Position numbers and translations under genes: made by a program. From Isoetes taiwanensis (lineage: Eukaryota > Streptophyta > Lycopodiopsida > Isoetales > Isoetaceae): DNA of 64,000 bases. The stretch spans positions 15,058,245 through 15,122,244 of the forward strand of contig JAJEKV010000001.1 of assembly GCA_021234155.1 (NCBI GenBank). The letters are read 5' to 3'. Below the pieces are notes generated by a model. That model was not told where the DNA came from, did no database searches, and saw nothing but the letters and a program-made list of their open reading frames with translations. Numbering within the stretch: position 1 is the first letter of the stretch; the number at the start of each line of letters is the position of its first letter. Positions 45,979-58,169 of this stretch are shown here, piece after piece.

Positions 45979-48600
45979 GGTCCAATTCTCAAAGTTGGAT
46001 CCAATTAATGCTTTGCATGTTCATGTTGTATCTTTACATTGTATGGAAACTGGAGGTCGTTGAATGAAAACATGAACCAGTTATAAATTCAGAAATGACA
46101 ACCAAAAGTTCTTATTGTCAGATCTTGCATATCCTTTCCGTGGTTTACAGTAGAAACATGATGTTTTAATGACTCGTAACTGAGAAACCAGTTGAAAGTA
46201 AAGAATGGTGAATTCCCTATGTGAACCACCATCTCCTAGATAATGGACTTTTTGACTCTATCTGCCTGTTACAGGGGTCATTGTGCTTCGCACTGGAAAC
46301 AAATTATGCTCTAAATTGCCTTTTCATTATACACTATATTCTAAAGAAATGGGGTGCGCTCTTCAAACGTCTGCATGGGCCCTTATGAAGTAAACCCTGT
46401 TGTGCAGTTTAATCATTAACACAAGTTTATTTATGCTCACCCAATACTCACAAAATAGTGATCTGCAAGTCCTTCCCTTCTATTTCAATCCTATTGCCAA
46501 TGACATCCACATCTATTAAGATCTAGCAAACAACCACTAGTTGAAATTATCAACAAAGTTAATTGCAGTAAAAAGTCTGCCAACCATCCAGATTACAAAT
46601 GCAGTGGAAAATTTTATTATTCAAAAGAATAACCGGGGTTGCTCTTACTACAAAGGCAAGACCCAGCTGATAAAAAATAAGTATTTTATATCTTCCCTGC
46701 AAGATTGAATGAGCTCTTACTTGCTCTCAATATCGTAGAGATCAGTTCTGTAAATCGTCAAGAACTCCAAGTGGAGGAAAAACTTTCCTACTTAGAACAA
46801 TACTCTAAGCTAAAACAGAAAAGGTAGGATACACAAGATAAATTCCATGGAAAAGTGCCACTCCAAGGACACCAGTGAACAATCTATCCCTCCATACTGG
46901 ATTCCTTCTCAACCCAATCCTGACTGCATGAATTAAGAACATCAAAGCATTATTTTCAAAATGTGCCCTCTGTAAGGGTTTATTTCTTACTCATGGGTAA
47001 AATGGGTGCATATATTAGTGGAACCAGGAACTTGAAGGGTGCTTTCTTCGGTCGTCTTCTTACGTCTTCACTGGCGTGCATTAACCAAATAATTGTCATT
47101 AACAGATTAAACATGGTATAGAGGAAGATGTTACATGGTGAACTATATTGGCACGAGCACAAAAGAAGTCTAAAAGAAAAGAAACAGAGAAAGAAGGAAA
47201 GAAAGAGATATGAACATACATGTCCTCTTCTGGAGGCGCCATAGAGGTACTAGGAAAAGGAAAAGCGGTTATGGGACTTGAGAATCCTCCTGTTGAAACA
47301 AAAAGCTGTTCTTTTAGCTGAAAATGGCAACCATTACACTTGTAACTATTACTGTGGTCCAATTTCCGTCAGTACTATTTCAATCCAGCATCATTTGCGA
47401 ATATCAGGAACTTCATTACATTTAGTAGTTTCTTACAGCAATATCTACCAATGTCTGAAGTAGAAAGATCCATATGGGAGGCATGTTGCGTGGTCTGTTA
47501 TTGATGAGGAGGCTACGAGATTGTAAATCAGCTTTAGTAAGATAAGATAACCTAACCTGAGAAGCGGATCCCAATACCGAGCGGAAAATGATTCCTAGCT
47601 CTTCCTCGTACTTGAGCTTTTATATGCTTTGAAGAAGACCCTTTTTCTATTTCATTATATATGAAGGGGTTATGCGTACATTACACTCTAGTATGATTTT
47701 TTGGGCAACCTTCAGTTTTGATATTAGAATAGAATCGAATAGAATATACATTATTGTCCCTTGTGCCCTGAGGCCTCTGGACTTATGTAGCATTACCCGG
47801 TGCTACTAGCACAGTATGGTTTTATTGTAGCCTTTTTAGGTCGACTTTTTTTATTAATCTAGTGGCTTTGGATCGGCTTCAAGGCCGCATAGGCGGCCAT
47901 TATCAATCGCCTTTAAAAAGCATTTTGGGCAGCTATGGTTCACCTCCTGGGCGGCTCATAACACAAGCCCTTTTTCTGTGTGTACTTCACGGTGTCTTGT
48001 CGTCATTTCCACAGCAACCTCCTTGCAGTAACCTCCAACAAGTATTATAGTTTTCGGTGTCTCTCGAATTTTTTTGACCATTAGATTGGGGCATATTACA
48101 GGTGATATTCCTTCTCATAGCCTCCCAGCCCTTGAATGCAGGTCAAGATGGGGTCAAATCCACCCCATTTGACTTACCCCTCCAACAGAAAACCATCCCA
48201 TGGTCCCATATGTATGACAACAGAATATTCCCACAGCATATGCGAGCATCAAATTCTTATGATCCTGGGGAGTCGAACACCAGCATGATTCCCATGCTCG
48301 TCCAAGCATAACAGTCATGCCACAGAAGGGATGGCTGCTATGCCCAAGGGCCGAAGCCCACTAATACAGTAAACAAGTTAGTACCTCTATCAAACAGTAA
48401 TAATAAATGACTTTGGAATAATTTCGGACCAGCAGCAATAAGAAATGATTTCAGATGAGCAGCATGTTCACATGCATACAGCCAACAGCACTTAATTTTA
48501 GCACACACTATACATTACCCAAAACCAAACTGTACAATGTATTGAAGGAGACTCAACCAAGCCAAGGAGGTTGAGCTCCCCAATAAACGTGCCCCTGCAA
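45979..48600. other. Spacer without recognised gene
   Basis: A minus-strand frame at 47099-47362 (SNSYKCNGCHFQLKEQ, with a CxxC) could be an exon, but I cannot join it to a gene. The remainder shows no recognisable coding, RNA or repeat structure apart from AT-rich runs. Confidence 0.4.
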
Positions 48601-48603
48601 GCA

Positions 48604-49080
48604 CTACAGTAGACGTCCACATAAAGGGGGGATCACGAGCTCACATGTAAATACAAAAACATAGATAACAAAGCACAAGGACAAATCAAACACTAGTTCA
48701 TGGCAGGGCCACTCTGTGCATGCTTTATCACCGCATCCAACTGGCGTATCTCTTGCAGAAGCAAGGCTCTTGCGAGGCTCATATGAGAGCGCAGCATATG
48801 CAGCTCTGACACTGGGACACCCAGGTGCTCCCAACTCCACAACAGCTATGGCACTATCAATGGACATATAGAATGCCCTGAGTTGTCGTCTAAGCACATG
48901 GAGTGATGCTGCTATCCTATGTGCCTCAGTACCCACCCGAATCACATTGCTAACAAACTCTATTGAGCAAGAAGACTGCCTCCGGTTCAGCTTGATACAC
49001 AACAGGATCGGGATGAGAGGCATCAATGCTTCAAAGATTTTGGCAAGGATAGAACTGGCTGCCGTACACCACCAACCGGA
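48604..49080 (-). other. Possible last exon downstream of the Rep-like gene
   Basis: A minus-strand frame of about 140 codons, preceded by CTGCAG that could be a splice acceptor (near 49100). It reads FVSNVIRVGTEAHRIAASLH and AFYMSIDSAIAVVELGAPGC. No family is recognised. Orientation and proximity suggest it belongs to the gene at 49223-50313, but this is not proven. Confidence 0.35.
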
Positions 49081-49222
49081 TCCGGGTCACCCTCCATTAC
49101 TCCTGCAGCTGTATACCAAAGAAACACATGAAAACAAGAAAACTGCAACTTGAACACAATGAACAACCCAAGCAACTCTATCAATCAATGGCCATTGTGC
49201 TATCACCCTTGTGGATGGGGAT

Positions 49223-50313
49223 TTAATCCACACCAGGTTCGTGTATGATCACAGCACTGTAAGAAGGTATATCCTCAAAATTGTTATCCTCCTCATCAAC
49301 AGGAATGATATCATCCCAATAATGCCTGCGGCCAGGCCCATTCCGCTCCACTGGCACAAACCCAGCTAGCAGCCCAAATAAGATGGTCCTCATGTCGGAG
49401 GGCATGCAGTGGTTGGGGTTCAACAAAACCCTCCAAGTTGCTCGAACCTGGTGCTCATTGATGTGAGCTACGTTTGAAGGTATAATCCACTAGCTAAAGA
49501 GAGTAAACTTTCCAGATCGGATCATTCTGGCCAAGGTATACAACAGGCTGGCAGTTAGCCTATAGTTGCCATGGTAATTGACAAAGTGTGCAGCTCTATT
49601 CAAAATGTTCTTATTGTGTAGAACAACAAGGCTCTTCGTATCACCAGCCCCTTCCCCCCCATCTCAAATACAGGTCTTTTCCCTTCTCAATGACAGACTC
49701 GGTGGTGTTGTACATATGGCAAACATAGTGGATCTTGCAAATGTCCTTCGTGCAATACCCAACCATCGCTTCAAAGCAGTGAAGGCAGCTGTTCTTGAGG
49801 GCCTTGCACACCAGAATCATGCCTGATGGTTTTGAAACCCAATTAAAATCCTTCTTAATAGCATCGTTTATAGCCCTGGGACTCTTGAACCGAGCTCTAA
49901 ATACAACACGGCAGTGTAAGTGATCCACACTTGCACCACGTTCCAGGGCCACAGCCCCAGCCAAGCACCTTCTGTTGCAAAAACCAACAAGGGCATCATA
50001 GAAGCTCGTGGAGACGTCTTGCTCAGACAGGCCCAATGTTACACTGACATCTATGGCAGTCCAATCATGTCCAAGGGAAGGGCCCGCAGCAGGCCCTCCT
50101 GTTTGAGAGCCTCTAGATGAGGACCCAATTTCTAATGAGCTCAGAGAAGGAGGCATAGCAGGCGACCCCCTTCCCTTTCCTGGCTGCCCTCCTCAAAGAC
50201 ATAGTGTCACAGACAAAATAAAACAAGGAACACAGAACCATTACCTGTAGCTGAAGTCGCCAAACCAATTCCTGGGGTTGTACCTGCGAAAAGGCCATGC
50301 AATCGGATGACAC
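49223..50313 (-). pseudogene. HUH/Rep-like nuclease gene relic
   Basis: The minus-strand frame 49641-50156 (171 codons) contains a HUH-like motif HLHC at residues 79-82, then FRARFKSPRAINDAIKKDFN, and at residues 134-137 the motif YCTK, 55 residues later. This HUH then YxxK order is that of rolling-circle Rep nucleases (CRESS-DNA Rep and replitron-type transposases). A one-base change near 49663 shifts the frame. Reading continues through NRAAHFVNYHGNYRLTASLL and, after one stop near 49491, to MPSDMRTILFGLLAGFVPVE and RRHYWDDIIP. No helicase motif is seen. It is probably a decayed mobile-element gene or an old captured Rep; remote similarity only. Confidence 0.5.
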
Positions 50314-50549
50314 CTACCATGTCAGGAACAGACGCCCATCTGCATCTCGCCAAGTGCGGCTTGCCCACGTGAACCAAAGAAATCCCAACCAACAGGAAGC
50401 CAAATTCCAACCCTACATTCCCATTTTTGGAATCCAAGGTGCCATCATCAGCTTATACGGTATTCTTATATGAATACCATCTCAAACCATACAAAATCTT
50501 ATGTTATATTTGTACCATTTCGGCCAGATTATATAAACAAGTCTGGTGC

Positions 50550-50710
50550 TGGTGGGATTGGTAAGCCGGTGGCTAACAGGGTTTTTGGGTTGCCCTTAGG
50601 GGGGAAACCTTCGCTCATGTGGGTTTTTAGCATATTCCAAGATATGCTGGCATATGCCCAGAATATTCCAAAAACTGCTCCAAACTTGCTATTGCCCTTA
50701 ATCTTCTGAT
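50550..50710. repeat. Dispersed repeat, inverted relative to 14310-14480
   Basis: It contains TTTTTGGGTTGCCCTTAGGG followed by a G run, and CATATGCC words. It matches the element near 14433 in opposite orientation. Confidence 0.45.
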
Positions 50711-51197
50711 CACCCTTGTTGCTGCACGAGGCGCGTCCATGTGCAAGCTCTTCATACCGTGTAACCGGATGCTCAGTTTTATACGTTGATGAAGAACCAC
50801 ACTAAATCCCATCATCAAGAGCCCAAATCGGGCCACGTGCACCTGAAGCTCCAACAGATCTATGAAACGATTGAAGCAAAATGATAAAATATGGTAGTAA
50901 GGACTTCCGACAAGAACCAGGAGAGCCGAGATCTAAATTTGAAGATCTACTTTGTTAATTTGGAAATTTCCGGTATGGTCCAAAAACTTTTTTGGAATTT
51001 TTCTAACACGATTTCCTAAGGTTTTAAGGAGTTTTAGACGCCGGAAAAAACTCCGGCTATCCAAAAATTAAAAAGAATTAATCCTCCTATATTATAACGT
51101 TATAGGGTGTTGTATCCAGCCCTAACTTGGACGGTCGTGATTTGGCCTGGCAATCGGATGGTTAGGATTTTAGCGTGTTGGGGTTAAGCCATCTTCT

Positions 51198-51590
51198 GTG
51201 CACGGATTTGTTTGGTGTTGCCGTGCTCTACCTATGGCGGCGTCTTCTGGCTGCGGCAATTGCACTCAACACCATCAAGAGGTTGGGTATGGCATTTTTT
51301 TTCCTTTTACTGACCTGTGGCACATAAGAAGCCATCGTCTTCCAAGACGATTTTGCATCTCCTCTTCTGCTATCGGTGATGGCTTCAAGGCGGCTATGGC
51401 TTGTGTGGAAGCTTTAGAACAGCAAAGGCCCATACTCAGTTTAGAAAAAAGGGCAACGAAGAGCTTTTCCTCTGTAGTATGGCGCAAGCTTCAGATCGAT
51501 AAGGATGATTTATTCACCAGAAATAAGCGACTTGCTCTTCAATCTCAACTCAAAGACGTTTTAGTGCTAATAAGCAGGTCTGGGATTTAA
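51198..51590 (+). other. Unrecognised exon-like open frame
   Basis: 130 codons from ATG at 51198. The C-terminal half is protein-like (FKAAMACVEALEQQRPILSL, LQIDKDDLFTRNKRLALQSQ), and AAGCAG|GTCTGG near 51580 could be a splice donor. No family is recognised. It lies about 600 bp upstream of the TauE-like exons on the same strand and could be unrelated to them. Confidence 0.35.
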
Positions 51591-52200
51591 CTAGAAGTAG
51601 AGGAAGGAGTGATGGCCCAGATCGATTACGCTAGAAACTCCATTTCTTCCCCTTTTTTATTTCAATTATGGTTACCTGCAATTTATGCGAGTCTGTGCAA
51701 CTTCCAATGATGAACTCCGTGCTAGGTCATCCATCTCAAGCCATGATTCTGGATTAAATATTCACTGTCGCTATGCATAAGGTCTGCAAGGCGCACTCTT
51801 GGCAGAGTTAGCAGCATCAAAAGCAGAACATTATTTGCCTCTTGATTTTTTATTATTGCTGTAAGCGAAATGGTAAGAGGAGATGGATGTGGTATTTTCT
51901 TAGAAACATTATCTGCGCTTCTGGTGCTTTTGTTGTGTCGTAAGCTACTGATGATTTCTTTATGTTTTATGCTACAGGTTTTCTTCAAGACGTTTTGCAG
52001 TTCAGGTATTGAAGGGCACCAAGAGGAACAAGGTAAACCTAAAATTCTTTGTTGTTCTAAGGCATTTGATAATCTATAAATTTGATTTTATTTTCATAGG
52101 ATGTCACATGAAAGCATGGTTGATGAAACCAAAGCCTTTGTTAACATCCTAAGGGAGTTAACATGAAGCTGTATATTTCTTAAATCAGAGCTTGCTAAGG

Positions 52201-52641
52201 TATCCATGTGGAGTTGAATGTTGGATCTTGACTGCATCCCAGGTCCCTTTTGCATTTCTTATTACCTATTGGATGGGCATATATGTCCATAGAACTGTGC
52301 AAGAAGAACATATCATCACAGAGGTATGAGTCAAAACATTGTGCATTGTTTATTTTGGTATAAAACCAATTCTCATTGTTGCTGGCATTTAGGAAACAGA
52401 ACAACATACTCTTCTTTCATTAATGGCTATATTTGCTGGAGTTTTGGGTGGTGTGCTGGCCATTGGAGGTGACATGATTGTTAACCCTATTGTTTTGCAA
52501 ATTGAAATACACCCTCAGGTAAGTATAATAGGCCAATAGTTTTTTTTAAAGGTGGGAACTTGAGAATTTTTCTAATTCCATCAATAAATTAGGTAACTCT
52601 TGCAACTACTGCCTTCATGGTCTTCTCTTCACATCAAGCTA
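52201..52641 (+). pseudogene. Partial TauE/SafE family transporter (three exons)
   Basis: TauE/SafE proteins are multi-pass membrane proteins linked to sulfonate or sulfite export. Three blocks with GT/AG borders are visible: up to 52323 (VPFAFLITYWMGIYVHRTVQ), 52393-52518 (SLMAIFAGVLGGVLAIGGD and MIVNPIVLQIEIHPQ) and from 52593 (VTLATTAFMVFSS). The glycine-rich GxxGGxLAIGG helix followed by PIVLQ..IHPQV and TATTAFMVFxS is the family's conserved half-repeat. The intact family motif normally has GGG where this has GGD. The N-terminal repeat and the C-terminal helices are not found, so this looks like a fragment. Confidence 0.7.
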
Positions 52642-53499
52642 AGGTTAACGAGCTTATGTCTTCAGCATCTACCAGAGTTATATTACGAAATATTTATTCT
52701 AATTCAACAAACAATCTCTTGGTTTCAACATAGAATCTCTCTATTTGCTATTTTCTTTGGATTTGGCAGAGATTGAGATGTTTTTCAAAGGAATAGTTGG
52801 GAGCAGTGTATTTCTTATTTCCTTGCACACAGCAGTCAGCAGACCCATGTGTACAAGAAAAAAGAACCTTATTTCACTATCTGCATCCTACATGCAAAAG
52901 ACCATTCTATTTATGTCGAGAATCATGTGAGGGATGCTGCTCATCTAATATTTGAACATGTAAGATAGCAAACAAAGCTTGAGATAGTTTGTAGACTAAA
53001 AACTTCACTTTCTAACATATAGAACCTTTTATTAAAGCACATACAGTTATTTACCTTTTAAGACAGCAACAAAATACAGATATGCAGCTCCATGAGTCAT
53101 TTGCAAGAACTGATGTGCCTAAACTATGATGTCTAGATGTATGTCAAATTCTGCAGCGACATTGCCCAATCTGACAGGGCATGCGTGAAGAAACATAGAA
53201 CGAAGATCTAGACCCAAAGTTGTGGTGTCAATTTGATGTGTAGTGTATAAAGGTTTCAAAACTACAAGCCAAAGATGACCAATGATGTGGTAGAGAAAAA
53301 GATGTGCTAAACTTGGAATGTATTTGTCTATATCTACATGTACTTCATAACAAAAGCAAATTATAATTTCCACAGAGTAAATATATCAGCATTGTCCTGC
53401 TTCAAACCTGAAATTCATATTTTTTTCAATGCATCGTGTCAGTTCTTGCAATCTTTCTGGTATGATAACATATCTTTCCATTTAGTTTGCTTTGGCAGT

Positions 53500-54855
53500 C
53501 GATTCAGCCCGTCGCAGGCCCCTTTGTCACTCATAACCTCCCTTGAATCCGGCCCAGCTACTCGCTCTGCTTTCTTTGTATCCGCCCTTACAGCTCCTTC
53601 TGTTTTATGTCCTGTTTTGTGGCTGTATCCTACAATTCCGATTCCTTGAAGGTTTGATCGGCATGGTGCGTCAGATCAAGCGTATGGCCAGGGAAACTCG
53701 TAAAGAAAAGAACCTCGTTAGGCTGCTGGAGCCGATTTTGAATAGACCCTATGATCCGCTGATTGCATCATATCTTGAGCAGCCCCATTATTTGGGGCCC
53801 CGCGCCTTATATCGGCGCGAACCCGGACACACCCCGGGTGGCGTCGCTCTAGATGTATCTTTGGTCGCGGCCTTGACCAAGATTGATGCTTTGATCCATT
53901 GTTTGCCTTGATTTGTTGGTTGGGATCCGCGACGATCCAATCGTGATCACACTTACGAGGAGCCGCCCAAATTACCCTTGGGAAGTTGGGTCCGGCTTCT
54001 AGAGATGTTGCTACGAAGATCGCCGTTGATTCACCGCTGCGGCATGGCGATTGCTCCACGCATACCCTCGAAAGCATGTGGATGCTACACCTCGATGACC
54101 GGGTGATACCCACCTATGCCCACGGTAGTCATCGAGGATTGCTTGCCTGCGGCCATGAGTCCCGCTTTAGCGGCGGGACCCTGGCGCACCCTTTAGCACT
54201 GAACCTTTATTGTGGGTTTGGAGGAAGCAAAGCGACACCCCAAAGGGCGCAAAGGAGGCCAATTTTCTTTCGCGAGGTGATGCACTTAAAGGCGGATGGC
54301 ATTCTCGGCTCGTCGAGTTGGGCGGAGCGGCTGATCGCCCGTCATTTCTTTGGTGTTCCGGGGATGCTTTGTCCCGGCGCACATCCTCCGCCATGGCAAT
54401 CACTTTGCAAAGGGACCTCCTTCTCCGGATCGGAAGACCTTACCCCCTGCGGCTATGTCGACGGGAAGGATGAATTGTGTCGAAGTTCGCGAGGCTCGCC
54501 CGCCGGAAGTGGGGTGTATAGAGGCGGCCAGGCTATCATTCGGGATCACTGGCCACTTGATCCATGGGCAGTGTCTGTGTAGTGGATTTGATTCCGATAT
54601 CTGCTTGGGCTTATGCCCTCTTGTTTTGTATTATTTTAGTATTGTGATTTGCTATGGGGCATAGTCCCAGAAGTCGTGGTAATTGGGGCCGGATCCCCAC
54701 GTTTGATTTTGGCTTCGGCCTTTTTGGTTTGGTCACGGGGCTTCGTCCCCGACTTTCAGTCTGGGCTTCTTGCCCTCTCTTTTGTATTGGGTCCCATAAC
54801 CCGATTGGGTTCCGCGGACGTTAAAATTTCTTCCTTCCTTCCTTCCTTCCTTATG
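53500..54855 (+). mobile_element. GC-rich retroposon-like element with TTCC tail
   Basis: A sharply GC-rich island inside AT-rich DNA. It ends in GGACGTTAAAATTTC followed by (TTCC)n at about 54814-54852. The same GACGTTAAAAT plus TTCC tail ends the LINEs at 21560 and 28310 (sense strand). Frames 53664-53911 (MVRQIKRMARETRKEKNLVR) and 53986-54582 are open in sequence but unrecognised, with no RT motif. It is probably a non-autonomous retroposon mobilised by the LINE, or a diverged LINE 3' piece. Confidence 0.5.
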
Positions 54856-55164
54856 GAATATAGACAATATGGTGTTGAATTGTTAAGAAAGCATACCTTA
54901 TGTCAAATATCATTTTCAATGATGTGTTGAATTGTTGAATTTATTTTCAAAATACTATCTTTGAGTTTCTTTGGAGAAGGCCAAAGGACCTTAGGTTGTA
55001 TCAAGAATTGGAATCACTCGAGTGCTAACTAATAAGTAAATTTATATTGCTGACAAATTAAAAGACATGCAAAACAGCTAGGTGGAAAATTCCTGCTAAA
55101 TAAGCTTAGAAAATAAGCTCCCAAAATAAATAAGCTCAGTAAATAAGCCAAGCAAGGTAACATA

Positions 55165-55363
55165 ACTATGATCCCAACAAGTTTTGTTGGATTGTACAAG
55201 TTCCGAACATTTACATGTTACTAAATTGAAATATGCTCCCAACAAGTTTCGTCGTTGGATTGTACAAGTTCCAAACATTTACATGTTACTAAATTGAAAT
55301 ATGCTCCCAACAAGTTTCATTGGATTGTATGTGTCCAACATTTACATGTTACTAAATTGTTTC
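55165..55363. repeat. Three-copy tandem repeat, about 70-bp unit
   Basis: Units contain CCCAACAAGTTT, TTGGATTGTACAAGTTCC and ACATTTACATGTTACTAAAT. ACATTTACATGT is partly palindromic. Confidence 0.85.
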
Positions 55364-56033
55364 TCCATGATTTTTTAGGGTGGGCTTTGTCCTCCGTAAA
55401 AATTTATATTCGGGATAAGATAAAGGTAAAGATACGGACTTCCAATTTTCAAGGTCAGATATGGCACCGGTACACCTACCATCGCCGCCCATCGCCAGAT
55501 TTGGATGCTCTACAAACTGTCGACGTCAATGTATTTCTTGGAGCAAGCATGGTCGCTTCTGGCCAGATAACGAAATACACTTCTAGATGCTACAAAATAC
55601 ACTTATAAATATCTTAAATGTTGCATGTGCACTCCTCCAATTGAGTATATCCATCATCAACGTCTATCCTTCCAAAAAATGATAGGAGGATGTATAGCAA
55701 GTACATGCACAAAAACTCATTGATTACCATGTAGGTAACCACATAAAGGCACAATAACTCATCAACTGGTGCGTAGATCACATTCATATATGCTCTCAAA
55801 TTTCACTATTAATTCATCTCAATGTACATTCAAGTTCAATGTTATGCTGTGAGTATTTTTACTTGGTCCAACATAATATAATCAATTTTAAGCCCGAAAT
55901 ACCATATACACAAAATCCATATAATGACCTTTATGTCAATGACCTCTTTAAAAGTTCCTCTATTTACCCTTGCCCCTCCAAGCCACGTTACTTATTCTAG
56001 CTAGCAATTAAACAATCACCACATCAAATTGTT

Positions 56034-56067
56034 ACTAGGCCCGGCAACGCCGGGCACCATAACTAGT
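56034..56067 (+). mobile_element. Helitron-type 3' terminus
   Basis: A perfect GC hairpin GCCCGGCAACGCCGGGC (56039-56055) is followed by ACCATAA and CTAG then T. This is the canonical Helitron 3' end, in opposite orientation to the one at 7722-7751, and the hairpins are related (CCAGCAACGCTGG against CCGGCAACGCCGG). The element body would lie upstream, in the AT-rich DNA from about 54900. A 5' end was not defined and no Rep/helicase is present. Confidence 0.65.
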
Positions 56068-56228
56068 TTAGATTAAGAAGATTTGTTGAAGTATATGCTT
56101 CATGTGGTATTATTGAGACATCACCGGCATGCAAGTTGTATTGTTCTTGCATTCTTCAACATCTATGATAGTTTCCTAAGTGGTCTGGAAATATTCAAGT
56201 GCAAGGAGCTCATTAGATATACAACAAC

Positions 56229-56700
56229 ATGCATATAGTGAATGTAGTTTCATTGAAACATGTGGACTGTCATATTCATCTATGCATAGATGTACCATCT
56301 TTTAAATGGACTATAACTAGAGGGTTGAAGCCAGCCAATGTAACTTTTTGTATTGGAGGTTCTGATGCACTTTGTGCCTTTGCAAGTCTAGTAGAAGAGG
56401 TAAGATTATCCATTCCAACATTGTTTGCCATAGATTCAAGGCGGCTCTTATGACAATGGAATGCCCTCCTTCATATGCAATATTTTGCGGCATAAACAAA
56501 TGGGATGCAGTGTTATGAAATGCCATAGTCATTTTGCACATTCATCGTCTGCAAAAAGAGGTGGCAACTTTGGTGTTCTTGATACCACTCTAGTTTTTAG
56601 ACTTTGCTCAAGTGTAATCAGTGGATCCATTAGCATAATTAAGGAGTGTGGATATATTGAACATGCATTGAGAGTCTTTCAAATATTCACTATCTAAAAT
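56229..56700 (+). pseudogene. PPR gene relic
   Basis: Plus-strand text in shifting frames resembles PPR repeats: GLKPANVTF...DALCAFASLVEE and, in another frame, EEGKIIHSNIV-like text. A diverged copy of the stretch 56386-56615 lies at 57088-57316, so the relic was itself duplicated or contains tandem repeats. Stops and frame changes are frequent. Confidence 0.6.
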
Positions 56701-57049
56701 GTGATGCATAATCGTAACCATATTAACGTTGAAAAAACACTTGAATGCCTCTCTCTATAGTTCCTGATTAGGTTGTTGACGGTGTTATGCCCTGATGCAT
56801 GGTAAGACTGTTTGTAGCTACTGTGTATGATATTATATGGAAAATGGGTGGGAAGTTTGTTGCAGGAAGCATGAATAGAATTCATGGCATTATTGAGTTA
56901 AAACAAGCTGAATCTCGTATATTCAGATGAGCATATACATCAAAATAGAGTGGAGAAAAAGACGTGCAATGATAAATTGTTGCATGTCAAGACGCAACTC
57001 AATACTAGATAAGGTGTATTCTTCAAAAGCTAGATTGCAAAAGAAACAA

Positions 57050-57330
57050 GGCTTTTAATAACAAGTCCTTATGCAATTGTCCTTGACAGTCTAGTAGAAG
57101 AGGTAAGATTATTCATTCAAACATTGTTTGACATAGATTTAAGGCAGATCTCACTACAATGGAATGCCCTCCATCATACGCAATATTTTGCATCATGAAC
57201 AAATGGGATATAGTATTATAAAATGCCATGGTCATATTGCACATTCATCGTCTGCAAAAAGAGGTAGCAACTTTGGTGTTTTTGATACCATTCTAGTTAT
57301 TAGACTTTGCTCAAATGTAATATGATATGT
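57050..57330 (+). pseudogene. PPR gene relic, second partial copy
   Basis: About 230 bp matches 56386-56615 (AGTCTAGTAGAAGAGGTAAG, then ACAATGGAATGCCCTCC). The copy is more diverged and ends in AT-rich DNA. Confidence 0.6.
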
Positions 57331-57462
57331 TATGTCAAACATCGGTTTCTTCACCAGTTCATTTTTATTAAATATTATATTGTAAGTGATTAAAAATATT
57401 GTGAAAGATGTATTATAAGCGATCAAAACACTACGCAGTTGCTCAATGTGGACACTCGACAC

Positions 57463-58165
57463 TTGAAATTAGAAGCACTCATTGTGTCTATTCAACGATT
57501 TAACTAAATACAAATTAACGCTCTCAACGATTTAGCTAAATAAAATTAACGTCCTCAGGAACCATGATATTAATCTCCTAATATCCTATGCATTAGTGCT
57601 TGCCTTGGTGAAATAGTTGCTATTTGCTATATGTATTTTGTTGGCATAAGAGGTGTCAATTGATAAGTTAAAACTAGCAATTATTGTTAGTGGCACAGTT
57701 GATTTAACAGTGCTTCTTGCTCAATATGCATGTTTCGTCTATGTATCAATTGGAGATCTTGATGCATTTTGTGCACTTTTGCATATCCAATTTCTTATTG
57801 CAGAGTTAATTAAGTCACAAGTAGCCCAATGGGACAACCAACTTAGTGCTCAATAAATTTTCTTGAAAGCAAAAAAAATGTCAAGCAAACCACACAAAGG
57901 TCATACCCCAACAAACGCACCACCAATAAATGAATACACCACAACTAGTAAGGACCACAACTCCTCCAAGCTTGTCTGCGGCACAAGAGAGATTAAGCTT
58001 GCAACAATCCGTTTTATGAAAAGATACAATCTCTCCATCTTCCTTACCTTTTCACATAATTTTAGAGCTGCTTCTAGGTCTGTTTTGGCATACTTACAAC
58101 TTTAACTTATTTCATTGTTTGCTAGGAATTTAAACGTTATAAGTTGAACTATAACATAAAACAAA
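57463..58165. other. Spacer, nothing recognised
   Basis: Open frames at 57653-57856 and 57863-58105 lack motifs. I see no RNA gene or repeat here. Confidence 0.4.
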
Positions 58166-58169
58166 GAAT

